DNA of 64,000 nt from Euglena gracilis (taxonomy: Eukaryota > Euglenida > Euglenophyceae > Euglenales). The notes below the pieces were generated by a model. It saw nothing but the letters and a program-made list of their open reading frames with translations, was not told the DNA's origin and made no database searches. The stretch spans positions 496,001 through 560,000 of the forward strand of contig CP154957.1 of assembly GCA_039621445.1 (NCBI GenBank). The letters are read 5' to 3'. Of the stretch, positions 42,536 through 53,820 are shown in pieces (position 1 is the first letter of the stretch; every line of letters begins with the position of its first letter). The position numbers were made by a program, and so were the translations under genes.

Positions 42536-43949
42536 CCCCCCCCCAGCCTGGGTCATTGAGCCCCCATGGGACTTCCATTTGGGGTGGGGATTTAATCCAA
42601 TTGTAAACAGTGCGTTGCATCCAATCCATAAATTTCTGCCAGACCATTGCCCCTTGTGGCGGCGAGGCGGGATGGGCTTGGGTCATGCTTGTCTTAGGGT
42701 TCAGCGATGGGGAGGGTGCGGTCGTCGCGAGCATTGCGAGATAGTGGCTGGCGCAGTGTGGTGGAGGAAGGCCCGGGATGGCGCTTGGGGGACACAAACG
42801 CATTTAAGGGGAGAATTTTTGGGAGTAAACAACCATCTCCCAAAAATCTCATTGCAAGAAAACTGGGTATGCCCACTCTCCAATTTGTCTTGCATTTTTG
42901 AATAACTTCTTTCATATTCAGGCTTTGCAAGGTTATTCATTCATATATACAAGTTGTTACATGGGGGGAGGTCACTAGAGGTCACAAGGGTCACATTGGG
43001 AGCCGCCCCATGATGATTTGTGGATGGGAGTCCTTTGGGGGGGGGTGCCTGGAAAAAATTCTGAAACTTCAAATGCACCAAACAACCGAGGAGGAGCCAG
43101 GGTGGCAAGCACAGAAATTTCACAGAGACACGCGGCCTTGCGGCATGATGCGAAGGGGAGGCCAAGAGGTGGGGAGATTGCGAATTTTCGAAATAGGAGT
43201 TCTGCCACGCAATTGGTCCCATGGCCATTTAACAGACGACCAGTGACACGGAGAGCGCCGTGCAGCGCTTAATTTTGCGGCCATCTTTCGAAGGCTCTTG
43301 AGGAGAGCATTCGATCGAGGGCAACACGGCAATTCAGCTGTCCAATCTGACCGACAGGTCAGATCCACCATTTTTGTCACGTGCAGCCCGCCACGGAACC
43401 CCCTTTTCCCACACCGTTTTCCCCCAGGGAGTGTTTCGTGCCAAGCGCCTTCCACTCGATCTTTGTGAAGGATGTCAACCAGCTTTGACCGGAAGGAATG
43501 GTGTGCATCTGTGTCAGGTGCAAGAAAGCCTTTTGGCTTTCTTTGCTTGCTTGAAATTGATGGGTTTCCACCTTGCTTGACTTCAGGTTGTGGCCGGGCG
43601 GGGGGGGGGAGGTATATTACATCGGCAGCCGAAGTCCCGGCCCAGGTATGTATTTTTTGGGGAAGAGTCAATTAGGGGCATATATTTTGGGGGGGGGGTT
43701 CTGGTTTTTGCGAAACTGAGCAAACTGTGATTAATCAGTTTTTTACTTGTGCTAGTTGTGCTATCACTTCACTTCCAAACTTGAAGGTTTGTTGTGGGAT
43801 CTTTGTGCAAATAAAATTTTGTTTGCCATTTCACGGGTGAAAAGAAAATGGGTGCATTGTTGGTGTTTCTGAAGGCTTAAATATCATCGGAGAAAGATGC
43901 ATAAAAATGTGCATAAAAGCATATTTATTTTAATTTCGAATCTTTTTAG
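42536..43949. other. Unassigned, with weak coding-like stretch
   Basis: Around 43,375-43,520 the plus frame reads RAARHGTPFSHTVF and LDLCEGCQPALTGRNGVHLC, followed by CAG-GTGCAAG, a possible donor. The minus strand is open across the same bases, so support is weak. Bases 43,290-43,320 match the tail of repeat C. Confidence 0.3.
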
Positions 43950-44287
43950 CCAAACAGCGATTTCGGGAGCGAATTCAGAAGTACACAAGAGATACCGAAG
44001 AGCACCGTGTGCCAGGCAATTGTCCAGGGAAAACAAACAACAAGTTAACAGAGAGTCGATGTGGAACAGAAATGTGCGGGGCGCCCAAAAAAGCCCCCCC
44101 CCCCATAAATGGCACTACTCCCTCCAGGATGGAATTTTTTTTTCATCCTCCAGTGACACGCGTGGGGAGTCACAGACCCTCAAGAATCGACCAAGAGCTG
44201 GAAAAAAATGCTGCCCATCTGCACATATATGCCCTAAATGGACAACAAAATCCCTACGTACCTGAAGGGGATGAGGCCGAAGGCTGA
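43950..44287 (+). CDS. Candidate terminal exon, unknown protein
   Basis: A possible acceptor (TTTTTAG at 43,950) is followed by an open frame: AKQRFRERIQKYTRDTEEHR, then CPGKTNNKLTESRCGTEMCG, to a TGA at 44,285-44,287. Amino-acid composition is ordinary and charged. No known domain. The C run at 44,098 is read as prolines, which could mark an inserted repeat, so the downstream half is doubtful. Confidence 0.3.
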
Positions 44288-45887
44288 GAGAGTCAGCAGA
44301 CTGAAAAAGTTGAGGTGTATGAGTAAAATTTGAGGCAGGGGAGTTCCCATTTTTGGGGGGGGGGAATGTCACTTCAAAAAAGCACCTGCCCCAATGGGGG
44401 GTACGCAAAGAAATAAGCCTTCGGTGAGCAAAGTTGAAAAAATTTAAGATGGTCCCCTGAAAGTTGGACCTTTCGTCTTTTCCTGATTCTCAGGGGCAGT
44501 GGTTCCGAGGCCACTTTCAAATGTTCTCCCCGATGTCTCCAGCCCTCAAGGTGCCAAAGTCCTTGACCCCCTGGCTTGCCTCTTTTTTTTTTTGTCTGAT
44601 GGACTCTTCAATAAGTGTGCAATGGCGTTATCGTTCACTGTGTCAAAACAGTGCGAATCACACCTCTCGAGTCATTACAAACCGCAGCACTACAACTCAA
44701 ATAATTGCCCATCATTCCTCCAACTTCCATCCAAATCCCTTTTTTTGGAATTATTTGAGCGCTAGGGAAATACAATTGAGTTGTTGCCAAAAGTACATGC
44801 ATTGATGCAACCCCAATTCATTTGGGGTATTTCTCCAAAGGCTGCTTGTATTATTCTTATTTCATCCTTCATTGATTCACAGGTCTTTGATAACCAAACA
44901 TTCAGAGCCAGTTCTTCAGGGTCCGAGTGACAGTGCCGATAAGTGCACCAAAATTCAGAAATTTCAGGATTTTTTTGTTAACTTGCATGTGCGATTTCTG
45001 GGCAAATTTCACTAAAATTCGATTTGGCGGTTCTGAGGTTCCGAAGCACGCTCAATTCGGAACCATGATTCAATCTTCAGAACAGCAACTTGCCAAAAAT
45101 TCTTATATATAAGAATATATATGTATGTATATATACATATAAATATATATTGATCCCTTGATGATATCCTGATCCTGGAAGAATAATTTCTGTCTTTTCG
45201 CACTTTTTTGCCGTGTGTAGAACTGTTGACCCTGCTTCATTGAGACGACTGAACAAATTCAAGCTATTTTGTTTCAAAAAAATGCCGGTGGACATTTGCC
45301 AACATTTGTCCCTTATTTATCATTTTTGGGGCCACATTTGACCATTTTCCAGCCATTTTTGGTCAGTTTGGGCTGTGGCTGGATGGAAAAGGTGGTGGAA
45401 ACAACACCGGTCAAAGGATGCAATAAAATTGTGGTGAAATTTCAGGTATTTTGCCTGAAATCATTGCACCTAAAATGCCAGATTAAGCAAAAGGGGTGAG
45501 GAATGCCGGTGCTGCCCTGAACCCGCGGAACCAAATACCATTTGTACCCTTTGGTTTGTTTTCGCCAGTTTCAGGGCAGTTGTTCCCCACCCCTTTTTTT
45601 AATGTTAGATCTTCCATGCGAATTAAGCTGGGCGGCTGGATTCTTTCCCCTTCTGTCAAGTTTGGTGGGGTGGCTGAGCTCTTATCCCTTCATGGGTCAG
45701 AGCAAAGCTGACCAGGGGGACCCCCCCCCCACCTTTGACCCCACTGTCGGGGCCACCTCGATGAACCGACTCCGGCCAAAGGCCATTTTTTAGCCAGTTT
45801 TTGTCAGAAAATGGCCAGGCCGCTGGGCAAAGACAGGCCGCCGGGGTTGCTTTTGATTACAAAGAGCGCAGTATTATTCAGCACCTG
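44288..45887. other. AT-rich, no gene recognised
   Basis: TA microsatellite at 45,105-45,150. GCTGAGCTCTTATCCCTT at 45,674 recurs inverted near 16,938. Frames of up to 113 codons lack motifs. Confidence 0.4.
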
Positions 45888-46165
45888 GCATTAAGTGAGC
45901 GTTGGTCTTGTACAGGGGACCCCCCCCCCCCCCGGGGTCCGGCCGGACCCCCCTCCCCCCTTCCAGGCCGAGGGGAGGGTTCCGCGCCCCCCCCTGGAAA
46001 CATGTCTTCTGTGGCGCGCTGGAAAGCGTATGTTTTATTTTTTTTCTATTGAAGAAAACCAGCTGATTTGACGTCATCTTTCTTCTTCCACGACCCTTCG
46101 CACCAGGTTTTTTTCCCAGGGGAGGGGGGGGTCCGAGAGCCCCCCTCTCCTCCCCCTCATTTAAT
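45888..46165. repeat. Element N, copy 1 (ATTAAGTGAGC ends)
   Basis: Starts with GCATTAAGTGAGCG and a C run, and closes with CCTCCCCCTCATTTAATATT. Element N copy 2 at 52,075-52,405 has the same ends. Bases 46,166-46,820 after it hold no recognised gene. Confidence 0.6.
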
Positions 46166-46820
46166 ATTTTGCCTCAAGATGGCCGAGGGCCGGCCAAGAG
46201 TTGGTCCGGGGGTTGAACGGAGTCAGAATTGAAAAGTCGACAACGCATTTTTTTTGACGTTGGTCGAAGGATCTGTTGAAAAGATTAGAGTGTTTTATCA
46301 TTTCTGAAATTCCAAGGCCACCTGGCCCGTCCCTTAAAAAAGGAAAACTGTTACCTGGCAGGTGCCAATACCAACACCCTGACAATTTCTTATGATGGCA
46401 GGTTGGCCGGTGCCAGAGACCTGACAGATTCTTGGCCAGCCGGTGTTTAAAAAAAGTCGTTGTGTTCGCCTGCTTTCACCCAAAACAGTTTGTTCGAGAA
46501 GGTGTTCGCAACAAGCTGAATAAATCTGAATCCCACCAGCAGCTCTACCTGCCACTGTGCTTTTCCTGGAATTAATGATCATAGACAACTATGATTTGCT
46601 GCGGGATACGCCCAAAAGCCCCAAATATAAATAATTATGCATATGCATATGGGGTGTGGCATGGCTGTCGAGGACTTTTGAGAAGGGGAGGGGAGCGGGC
46701 CTCATACACCAGCGTGATTGGGTTTACACCTTTTGCTTTGTGGAAACGGCAGAGTCAGAAGAAGCCTGCAGTGCTGTTTCGGGGCTTGAATTGTCCATAT
46801 CTCGGGCAAGCACCTCTGAT

Positions 46821-46952
46821 GATGCTGGGCGATGCTGGGCGATGCTGGGCGATGCTGGGCGATGCTGGAATTTTGGAGACCAGAGGTGGGGTTCCGATGC
46901 TGGGCGATGCTGGGCGATGCAGGGCGATGCTGGGCGATGCTGGGCGATGCTG
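46821..46952 (+). repeat. GATGCTGGGC minisatellite, array 1
   Basis: About ten copies of the 10-mer GATGCTGGGC, broken by a 30-bp unique segment at 46,868-46,894. A second array lies at 48,594-48,666. Confidence 0.97.
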
Positions 46953-47345
46953 GCATTTTTTTGTACATTTTGAAGAATTAAACCCATTTCTGGGATAATT
47001 TCCCCACAATTCTCCAGTCTTACACCCATTTTGGCCATTATGGATCAATTTTTGCTAATTTGGGGGTTATTTGTCACTGAGTTGGCAAACATTGGGCTAA
47101 TTTGGGTCAATATGAGCGCATTTTATGACATTTTGGGCCATTTTGTGCCTTTGTGGTGATTTTGGGTAATTTTTCACAATCTTTTGGCGTTTTTGGGCAT
47201 TTTTTTTTGGTCATTTGAAGCATTTTGGGTCATTTTGGTTGCTTTTTGGGGGCTTTTTGTGGTCAATTTTGGGTTTTTGTGGTCATTTTTGTGCTTTTGT
47301 GGTTATTTTGGCTAGGTTGGGTGCCATTGGATGAATACTGGACAG
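46953..47345. other. T- and G-rich degenerate tract
   Basis: GGGTCATTTTGG and GTGGTCATTTTTG words repeat loosely; no gene. Confidence 0.5.
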
Positions 47346-47773
47346 ACTCTGGACAAGATGCAGATGCTGGACAAGATGCAGGCGTTGGACAAGATGTACA
47401 TACCAGACAAGATGCCGATGCTGGACAAGATGAAGTGGATGCAGATACTGGACAACATGCAGATGGTGGACAAGATGCAGATACTGATAAGATGCCGATG
47501 CTGGACAAGGTGCCGATGCTGTACAAGGTGCAGATGCTGGACAAGATGCAAATGCTGGACAACATGCAGATGCTGGACAAGATGCAGATGCTGGACAAGA
47601 AGCAGATACTGGACAAGATGAAGTGGATGCAGACACCGGACAACGTTGCAGATACTGAGAAGATGCCGATGCTGGACAAGATGTAGATGGTGGACAACAT
47701 GCCGATGCTGGACAAGGTGCAGATGCTGGACAAGATGCAGATGGTGGACAAGGTGCAGATGCTGGACAACGCC
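47346..47773 (+). repeat. 18-bp minisatellite GACAAGATGCAGATGCTG
   Basis: About 24 units with variants (GTGCAG, CCGATG, AACATG). The unit length is a multiple of three, so frames stay open on both strands and mimic proteins. Confidence 0.97.
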
Positions 47774-48007
47774 ATTTTGCTATGTCCTTCCTTGGTTGTT
47801 GTTGGTATAACCTCTGAACACTTACACTCGCCGCAGATCCAGCCTGGTCTGGGCGGGGTGTTTGGTCGACACCCCGTTGCAATTGCAGGGGTGCCACCCT
47901 CCACCCTCCAGCACAACAACTGTTTTGGTCTCTGTTTGCCTGACCGGCAAGAGGCTTGCAACTTGGACTCGATGTTGCCATCTCACAGGCCTGCACACCA
48001 CATCTTG

Positions 48008-48545
48008 TAATGGCAAAAAGCAGCAAAAGTGGTCAAAAAGTGGTCAAAAAGCAACAAAAGCGACCAAAAAGCAGCAACAATGGCCAAAAGTGGGCAAAAA
48101 GTAGCAAACGTGGGCAAAAGTGGTCAAAAAGCAGCAAAAGTTGTCAAAAAGTGGTCAAAAAGCAGGCAAAAGTGGGCAAAGGTGGTCAAATAGCAACAAA
48201 AGTGGTAAAAAAGCAGCAAAAGTGATCAAAAAGCAGCATCAATGGCCAAAAGTCGGCAAAAAAGTAGCAAACGTGGGCAAAAGTGGTCAAAAAGTAGCAA
48301 AAGTTGTCAAAAGTGGTCAAAAAGCAGGCAAAAGTGGTCAAAAGTGGTCAAAAAGCAGCAAAAGTGATCAAAAAGCCGCAAAGGTGGTTGGAAATGGGCA
48401 AAAGTGGGCAAAAAGCAGTAAAAGTGGTCAAGAAGCAGTCAAAATTGGTCAAAAGGCAGCAAATGTGGGCAAAAGCGTTCAAAAAGCAGTCACAGTGGTC
48501 AAAAAGCAACCAAAGATAGCCAAAAGTAGCCAAAAGTGGGCGAGA
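48008..48545 (+). repeat. AAAAGTGGTCAAAAAGCAGC minisatellite
   Basis: About 27 irregular units of 17-21 bp, mixing AAAAGTGGTC, AAAAGCAGC and AAAGTGGGC. Between this and the preceding array (47,774-48,007) lies unique sequence with no gene. Confidence 0.97.
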
Positions 48546-48593
48546 GCGGCAAAAGCAGCAGGCACAAAAGGTACACCTTCAAGGGCTCCAAAG

Positions 48594-48666
48594 GCGATGC
48601 TGGGCGATGCTGGGCGATGTTGAGCGATGCTGGGCGATGCTGGGCGATGCTGGGCGATGCTGGGCC
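48594..48666 (+). repeat. GATGCTGGGC minisatellite, array 2
   Basis: Seven copies of the same 10-mer as 46,821-46,952, in the same orientation. Confidence 0.97.
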
Positions 48667-49782
48667 TAGGGGCATGGATGACCAGAGGTGCTTGATCTCG
48701 GGTAAGGCGGGGAGTTGTGGGGGGAAAACATACCATTAAATCGGGCATATTTAGGTCTCCGGACATTTTGCTTGATTTTGTGGCATTTTCAAGATATTTT
48801 GCATTTCTCGACATTTGCCCCCCCCCCCAAAACGGCCCAAAATGGCTGAAAAACACGTCAAAAAACAACCCTGCGGATTCGGGGCGCAATTTTGGCCAGC
48901 CGCGGAGTTACCAGGAACGCCAGGTACCATTGGACAGGGTGTTGCATGGACACGGGGAGTTATTTCCAAAATAAACGTTTTCTTGTTGGCAGATACACCC
49001 TGTTTTACGGTCCCCATTTGGACTGGGCCCAGTAAAACCGTTGTCACTCGGGCCGAGGTTGGCCCAAAGGTGGTTATCCGAAGTTGTCTGTTTTTTTTTG
49101 CAAAGAGAAACTATTTTATTGACTGGGCCAACCATCCAAAAAAAGCCAATTTCAAGTTTCTTTCCCCCTGGCAGGCATCTGTCACCTCCCTGGCTTATAT
49201 GTCTCCTTCGCCTTTGTTGGAGCGATTCTGCTGTGGTGGCTTGTGCTGCGGCTCCTCCAAAAGGTGTGTGCTTGGGAGAGGTTTTGCATACGGATTGTGA
49301 TTTTTTTTTGACCTGTTTGAGCTTGTGTGTGTTACCCCATAATAACAACATCTTCGTGCAATATGTTTCTGGTGTTTTGTTTCTTGTGTGCCAGTGCAAT
49401 TTTTATTATTTGCATTTTGTGTTATTTCATTTATGTTTCATTATTTGCATCCAGGTTTGAAAGTCCTTTTAATTTCCCCCCTTGTTGTTCCTCTCAGGGC
49501 TATCGGGAGACTCATGCAAGGCTAACCCAGAACGTCACAGGTGTGTCGGCGCTCCAGAACAAAAAAGCAATAAAGGAACAAAGAATGTAAATGATCAGCT
49601 TTTCAGAAAAAGGAGATTGAGAATTTCTCTTCAGCTTCGTTTGCAAAAATGCATGCACTTTTTGTGCCGAGCATAATGCATGCTTATTATTTTTTTTTGA
49701 GAGCGCTCTGTGTGTGTATGCTGAGAACTTGTAATTTTTTTGAAGCAATTTTCACTTACACACGTATGCGCATGTAAACCCC
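48667..49782. other. No gene recognised
   Basis: T-rich tracts and isolated frames of up to 160 codons without motif. A polypyrimidine-CAG at 49,492-49,497 precedes an ordinary-looking frame of about 30 codons, too little to call. Confidence 0.35.
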
Positions 49783-50015
49783 CCTCCCAAATAACACCCC
49801 CCCCCCCCCGGTGTGTTATTTGGGCACCCGAACTGGGGCCCCAGGGGGGGGTGTGTTATTTGGGGGGGTGCATTATTCTTACATGGAAAACCAAAGGAAA
49901 ACAGGGGGGTGTGTTATTTGGGCGCTCGAAATCGGCCCCCGAGGGGGGGGTGTTATTTGGGGGGGGGGTGTTATTTGGGGGGGGGTGTTATTTGGGAGGG
50001 GGGTTTACACACAAT
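49783..50015 (+). repeat. AAATAACAC foldback, best copy
   Basis: CCAAATAACAC at the left and six copies of GTGTTATTTGG to the right, each fenced by C or G runs; the core GGCGCTCGAAATCGGCCCC lies at 49,921-49,939. Words in this copy agree with each other. Confidence 0.95.
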
Positions 50016-50890
50016 CGGTGTGCAGAAATATTTGACTCTCTCAAAGCTGGAAGAGCGTGCCATACCACTGCTTGGTCATTTGAGAATGTTGACATTGCAA
50101 TTCTCAAATTTGCTTTTCCTTCATTTTTCTCATGCTCTCCCTAAAAAATAATTTAACCCCCCTCCCCCCAAATAACCTGGTGGGGCCCTTGCTCCTGGCA
50201 GTGGCCGAATAACTTGGCGGGGGAGGAGGGAAAGGGAAAGGGAAAAAGATGGTTAAAGTAAATAACATTAAATTAAATAAATGTGGGTGCTTGTCGCCTC
50301 TCCTGAGGTCGCTAACTTTGCACACCACCTTTTAAGGCAAAGTTCCTTTACGACGCTGAAAGGGCCCAAATAACCTGGCGGGGGTTATTTGAGCCAAAAG
50401 TTGGTTCCAATAACCTGGCACCCTGCCAGGTAATTGGGGGTGTTTAAATATAAATTTACCGATTTCCAATTGAGTTCAAGCAAGTTACTGGAACCGGAGT
50501 TAGGGTTTGGCTGTTCGGTTAAGGTGGGGCTGATAAGTTAAAGGAATTTCTGGTTTTTTTTCTGGTTAAAATCTAACAACCCAAAAAATTGCCTGAGATT
50601 TCTTCCTTGACATTTTTTTTTTTTTACGTTGTCATTCACATTAAAAAAAGTGTTTGGATTTTGTGTCTGCAAAAAAACAACACCTGTTTCTCTGTTCCAA
50701 ATGGGTCAACCCCATTCCCCCCCTAGATGAGCTCGCTCTCACAGATTATAATAGCAACCCCAACCCCAATTGGTTAATGGAGGCCTTAAGAATAGGGGAT
50801 CGCTGTTGACAGGGTAGCTCCCACACCCTGAGCTCAACAGCTCTAAACCTGTTCTGAAAAATCTTCAGGAGAATTGCGGGCAGGCAGGGG
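50016..50890. repeat. AATAACCTGG foldback and spacer
   Basis: CCCAAATAACCTGG at 50,166, AATAACTTGGCGGGG at 50,208 and AATAACCTGGCGGGGG with TTATTTGAG at 50,369-50,396. Bases 50,440-50,890 hold no recognised gene. Confidence 0.6.
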
Positions 50891-50898
50891 GGCTGGAC

Positions 50899-51160
50899 CA
50901 GGTTTGTGCTTAGTCGGGTGCCTACCCCACGGGGGGGGGTGCTAGGGGCAGGCACCCCATAGCACCCGATCCGACCCCCCCCCACAGTGCACACAGCCCC
51001 CTCCGACCCCGGCGCCGAAGGCGCCGGGGGCCCAGAAAAGGCCAATTTCAATGAAAATTTTATGGGTCCCCCCGGACCCCCCCCTGGGGGTGTGCCTGCT
51101 AGGGGCAGGCACCCTATAGCACCCCCCTACCCCCCCCCCCGGTCGGTAAGCACAAGCATG
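50899..51160. mobile_element. hAT-like MITE family L, copy 2 (8-bp TSD)
   Basis: Ends CAGGTTTGTGCTTA and TAAGCACAAGCATG, flanked by GGCTGGAC on both sides (50,891-50,898 and 51,161-51,168). TGCTAGGGGCAGGCACC occurs near both ends and GGCGCCGAAGGCGCC in the middle, as in the copy at 42,171. Confidence 0.93.
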
Positions 51161-51168
51161 GGCTGGAC

Positions 51169-52074
51169 CAGTTTTTTTTTGCAGGTTCAACCAAAATTTC
51201 GAGGCAGCTTGAATCAGAGGTCTGAGACGGTTTGCAATTCGAGGTTCGCAGAAATTTAATTTTTGTGACCGACATATTTCTTTCTCTGTTTCTGAAACGA
51301 ATCAATTGGGCAATTCTTCGCCGAAATTTTCTGCCGAATCCCGGATGTTCTGACCACAGCGCACGTCCACCCCCCCCCCCCCGAGAACTTCATCTCGATC
51401 ATTGATGGCTGCCACGCCACAGATAATTTCAGTTCTCCACCAGCATTCGGATTATTCACCATCACGTCCCACAAAGAGCCTGACCAGGACGTTGCTGAAG
51501 CCAGAAGGGGAAGTTCTCCAGCCAACCTGCGACCTTTTCTAGCATGCAATTATTGTCCAATTGTTTTTCATGTTTGCGACCGACAGATGAGCAGCAATCA
51601 ATTTTGATTTCCCTCCGAAGCTGCAAAAGTGAGCTGGAAATTGTGTGGAATATGGGATTTTCATTCAAGGTTTGTGGAAGAAACTGTAACTGCGTGGCAG
51701 GCTTTGGGCTGGGCTTTGGGATTGCTTTCGAGTTTCACTGGCGCCTTTGTTCACTGCTGGTCAGGAGGGGGTGTCCCTGAGGTGGGGGACTCACACCACA
51801 ACCCTCCCCCACCTGCCGAAAGGGGAGTCCGAAACAAACCTGAAACCCCCCGCAAAGGTTATTTTTTCGTTCAAGCGCTTCGTGTCGAATTGTCGAATTG
51901 CCAAATTTTTGCCAAATTTTGCCCAAATAGTACCCCAATTGGCATTTTCGGCTGATTTTGGGAGGCAACTATTTCGCGAAGCCTGGGTCCCCGAACCGCG
52001 CCACTGTTTAGGTTTGGGGGTGCCCCTACCTGGACCTGCCCTTATTTCGAACCCTGTTGCTGGTCCCTACCAAG
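51169..52074 (+). other. Unassigned, coding-like around 51,380-51,590
   Basis: After a C run the plus frame reads ENFISIIDGCHATDNFSSPP, then HKEPDQDVAEARRGSSPANL, to a stop near 51,605. Composition is protein-like but the upstream frame passes through a C run and no splice site is clear. Not recognised. Confidence 0.25.
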
Positions 52075-52405
52075 GGCGTTAAGTGAGCGGTGGTTTTGCT
52101 GGTTTTGCTGGACCCCCCCCCCCACAGGGGGAGGGGGTCCAGACCCCCCTCCCCCTTTGGACAGGGGGGGGGGGGGGGAGGGGGTCCGGACCCCCCCCCC
52201 CCCGAGCCCCCAAAAATATTTCCGTCGCTTTTTGACAAAAACAGATGAAAAATTAGATGCGTGCTGTGACCGATTTTTCAAAAAAAAGCGCACAAAAACG
52301 CGATTTTTGAGCCTTTTTCAAGGCCCAAAAAATTGTGCCAGAAAAATGCACAGGGGGAAGGGGGGTGGTCCAGACCTCCTCCCCGCTCACTTAATATCCT
52401 GCCCA
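52075..52405. repeat. Element N, copy 2
   Basis: Ends GGGCGTTAAGTGAGCGG and CCGCTCACTTAATATCC are inverted. G/C runs and AAAAACGCGATTTTTGAGCC inside. Bases 52,406-52,680 have no recognised gene. Confidence 0.7.
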
Positions 52406-52689
52406 CTCTGTCTGCAAGTTGTTTTTTTTGGCTAGGGATACACCCCTGGACGTTGGGTGGGCCAGAAATGGCACACCAATTTTGAAGAAATGGTCAAAAT
52501 CCACTGGTTTGGGTACATTTCTGGTCCAGTGGCTGGAGTGACCTCCAGAGGTGGGGCTGAAGTGGCCGACTTTTTTTTTGGCGATCAACACTGACCCATA
52601 GAGTTCGGCAAGCAGTCGTGCCAATGCTTTTCCATCGCCCGGGGGTGTCCACTGTCCCATTCCAAACGTCACACACCCTTCTGTGGCTG

Positions 52690-53165
52690 ATTGCCACACC
52701 CTGCTCAGGACGCCGCGGCAAGTCTACCTTCAGGATGGCCTCTGGTCACTGGAAAGGGACGGCACCAGCCCTGTGGTGATGTTTGCAGCACTCGTTTTTC
52801 GAACGAGTAGATCAACATTGTGTCTTGTATATATTATTTTTATTTATTTGTGTTTTCCTTTGTATATGTATATATATATATCCTTTATATATTACATCAA
52901 TATTATGTACAATTTTGTTTGCATTTTATTTTTCAATGGCACATTCAGCAGGGGCAGATACCTCTTGGACAGCATTGCAGCCTGTGACTTGCAACCGCCG
53001 ATTGAAGGTTTCACGCCAAGGATGCCTGAAAACTGTCCAGGGAGGAAGGCTCTTTTTACCAGGTTGAGAGAGCTTGGCAGCTCTTTCCCCCTTGTTTTCA
53101 CTCACTTTGTGACATGTATGCATTTCTTGCAACACACATTTTGCTCCTGGTTTTCGTTTCCTGAT
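52690..53165 (+). CDS. Two coding-like blocks, unknown gene
   Basis: The first block (about 52,700-52,795) reads TPRQVYLQDGLWSLERDG and VVMFAALVF. The second (about 52,948-53,100) reads GRYLLDSIAACDLQPPIEGF, then TPRMPENCPGRKALFTRLREL. Between them is an AT-rich stretch with TA repeats that looks like an intron. Composition fits real exons, but I could not pair splice sites with confidence and do not know the family. They lie about 700 bp upstream of the first tsaE exon on the same strand and could be its 5' part (a targeting leader) or another gene. Confidence 0.35.
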
Positions 53166-53820
53166 AGGTGTGTCCAGCAGGGGGAAACACAAATGCTTTT
53201 TTGTTTTTTTTGTGTTTTTCGAATTTGGCAAAATTTGTGATTTTTTGTGGTTTTTTTTTGCGTTTTTTTTCCTGGCAATTTTTGGATTTTTGCTTGAAAA
53301 CTTTTTTGACAATGAAGAATTCCTTGTTTGGCCCCAATTTCACCTGAGACCAAAATTTTTGTCAGTTTTTTGTCATTTTTGCATTTTTTTTGGTCAAGAG
53401 AATGCTTATTTTACGCAAAGTGGAAAAATTTCCCCGGTGGAGCCGAAAAGTTTTCTAATAAGTCCTCGCCAGTGGAAAAGTGTACATCCCAGGGGAGCTC
53501 CTGAAGGATTTTACATGTAATTTGCATTTTTTTGTGTTTTTTTTTATCGTTGATTTGTGTCGCGTTTTTGAGGGTCCATGTTGCGTTCTCCCCCCCCCCT
53601 CCTGTGTCCAGCTACGACCGCCCATGGTTGGATCAGTAATTTTTTAAAAATTGGACCTCTGGGGCCCCCGACCCCCTCTCCCAAGGGCCTTGTGGTCCTT
53701 CACCGGAGGCGGTGTTTTGGCCATTTTTTGACCCTTTTCGGCGCGAAGTTCCGAAATTTTTTTGGCCTCAAAATCGACCCCCAAAAAAGTGGGTCCCCTG
53801 TCCCCCCCCTCTCTGGCCGT
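53166..53820. other. T-rich spacer and G/C-run remnant
   Basis: Long T runs at 53,195-53,300. The phrase TTTTCGGCGCGAAGTTCCG before AAATTTTTTTGGCC at 53,728-53,765 belongs to the hairpin-bearing repeats and abuts the first tsaE exon. Confidence 0.5.

Noticed and set aside
47225-48623. Long open frames of DKMQML-like and QKAAKVVK-like repeats
   Set aside because: They are minisatellite translations with frames open on both strands; no start, splice or domain support.
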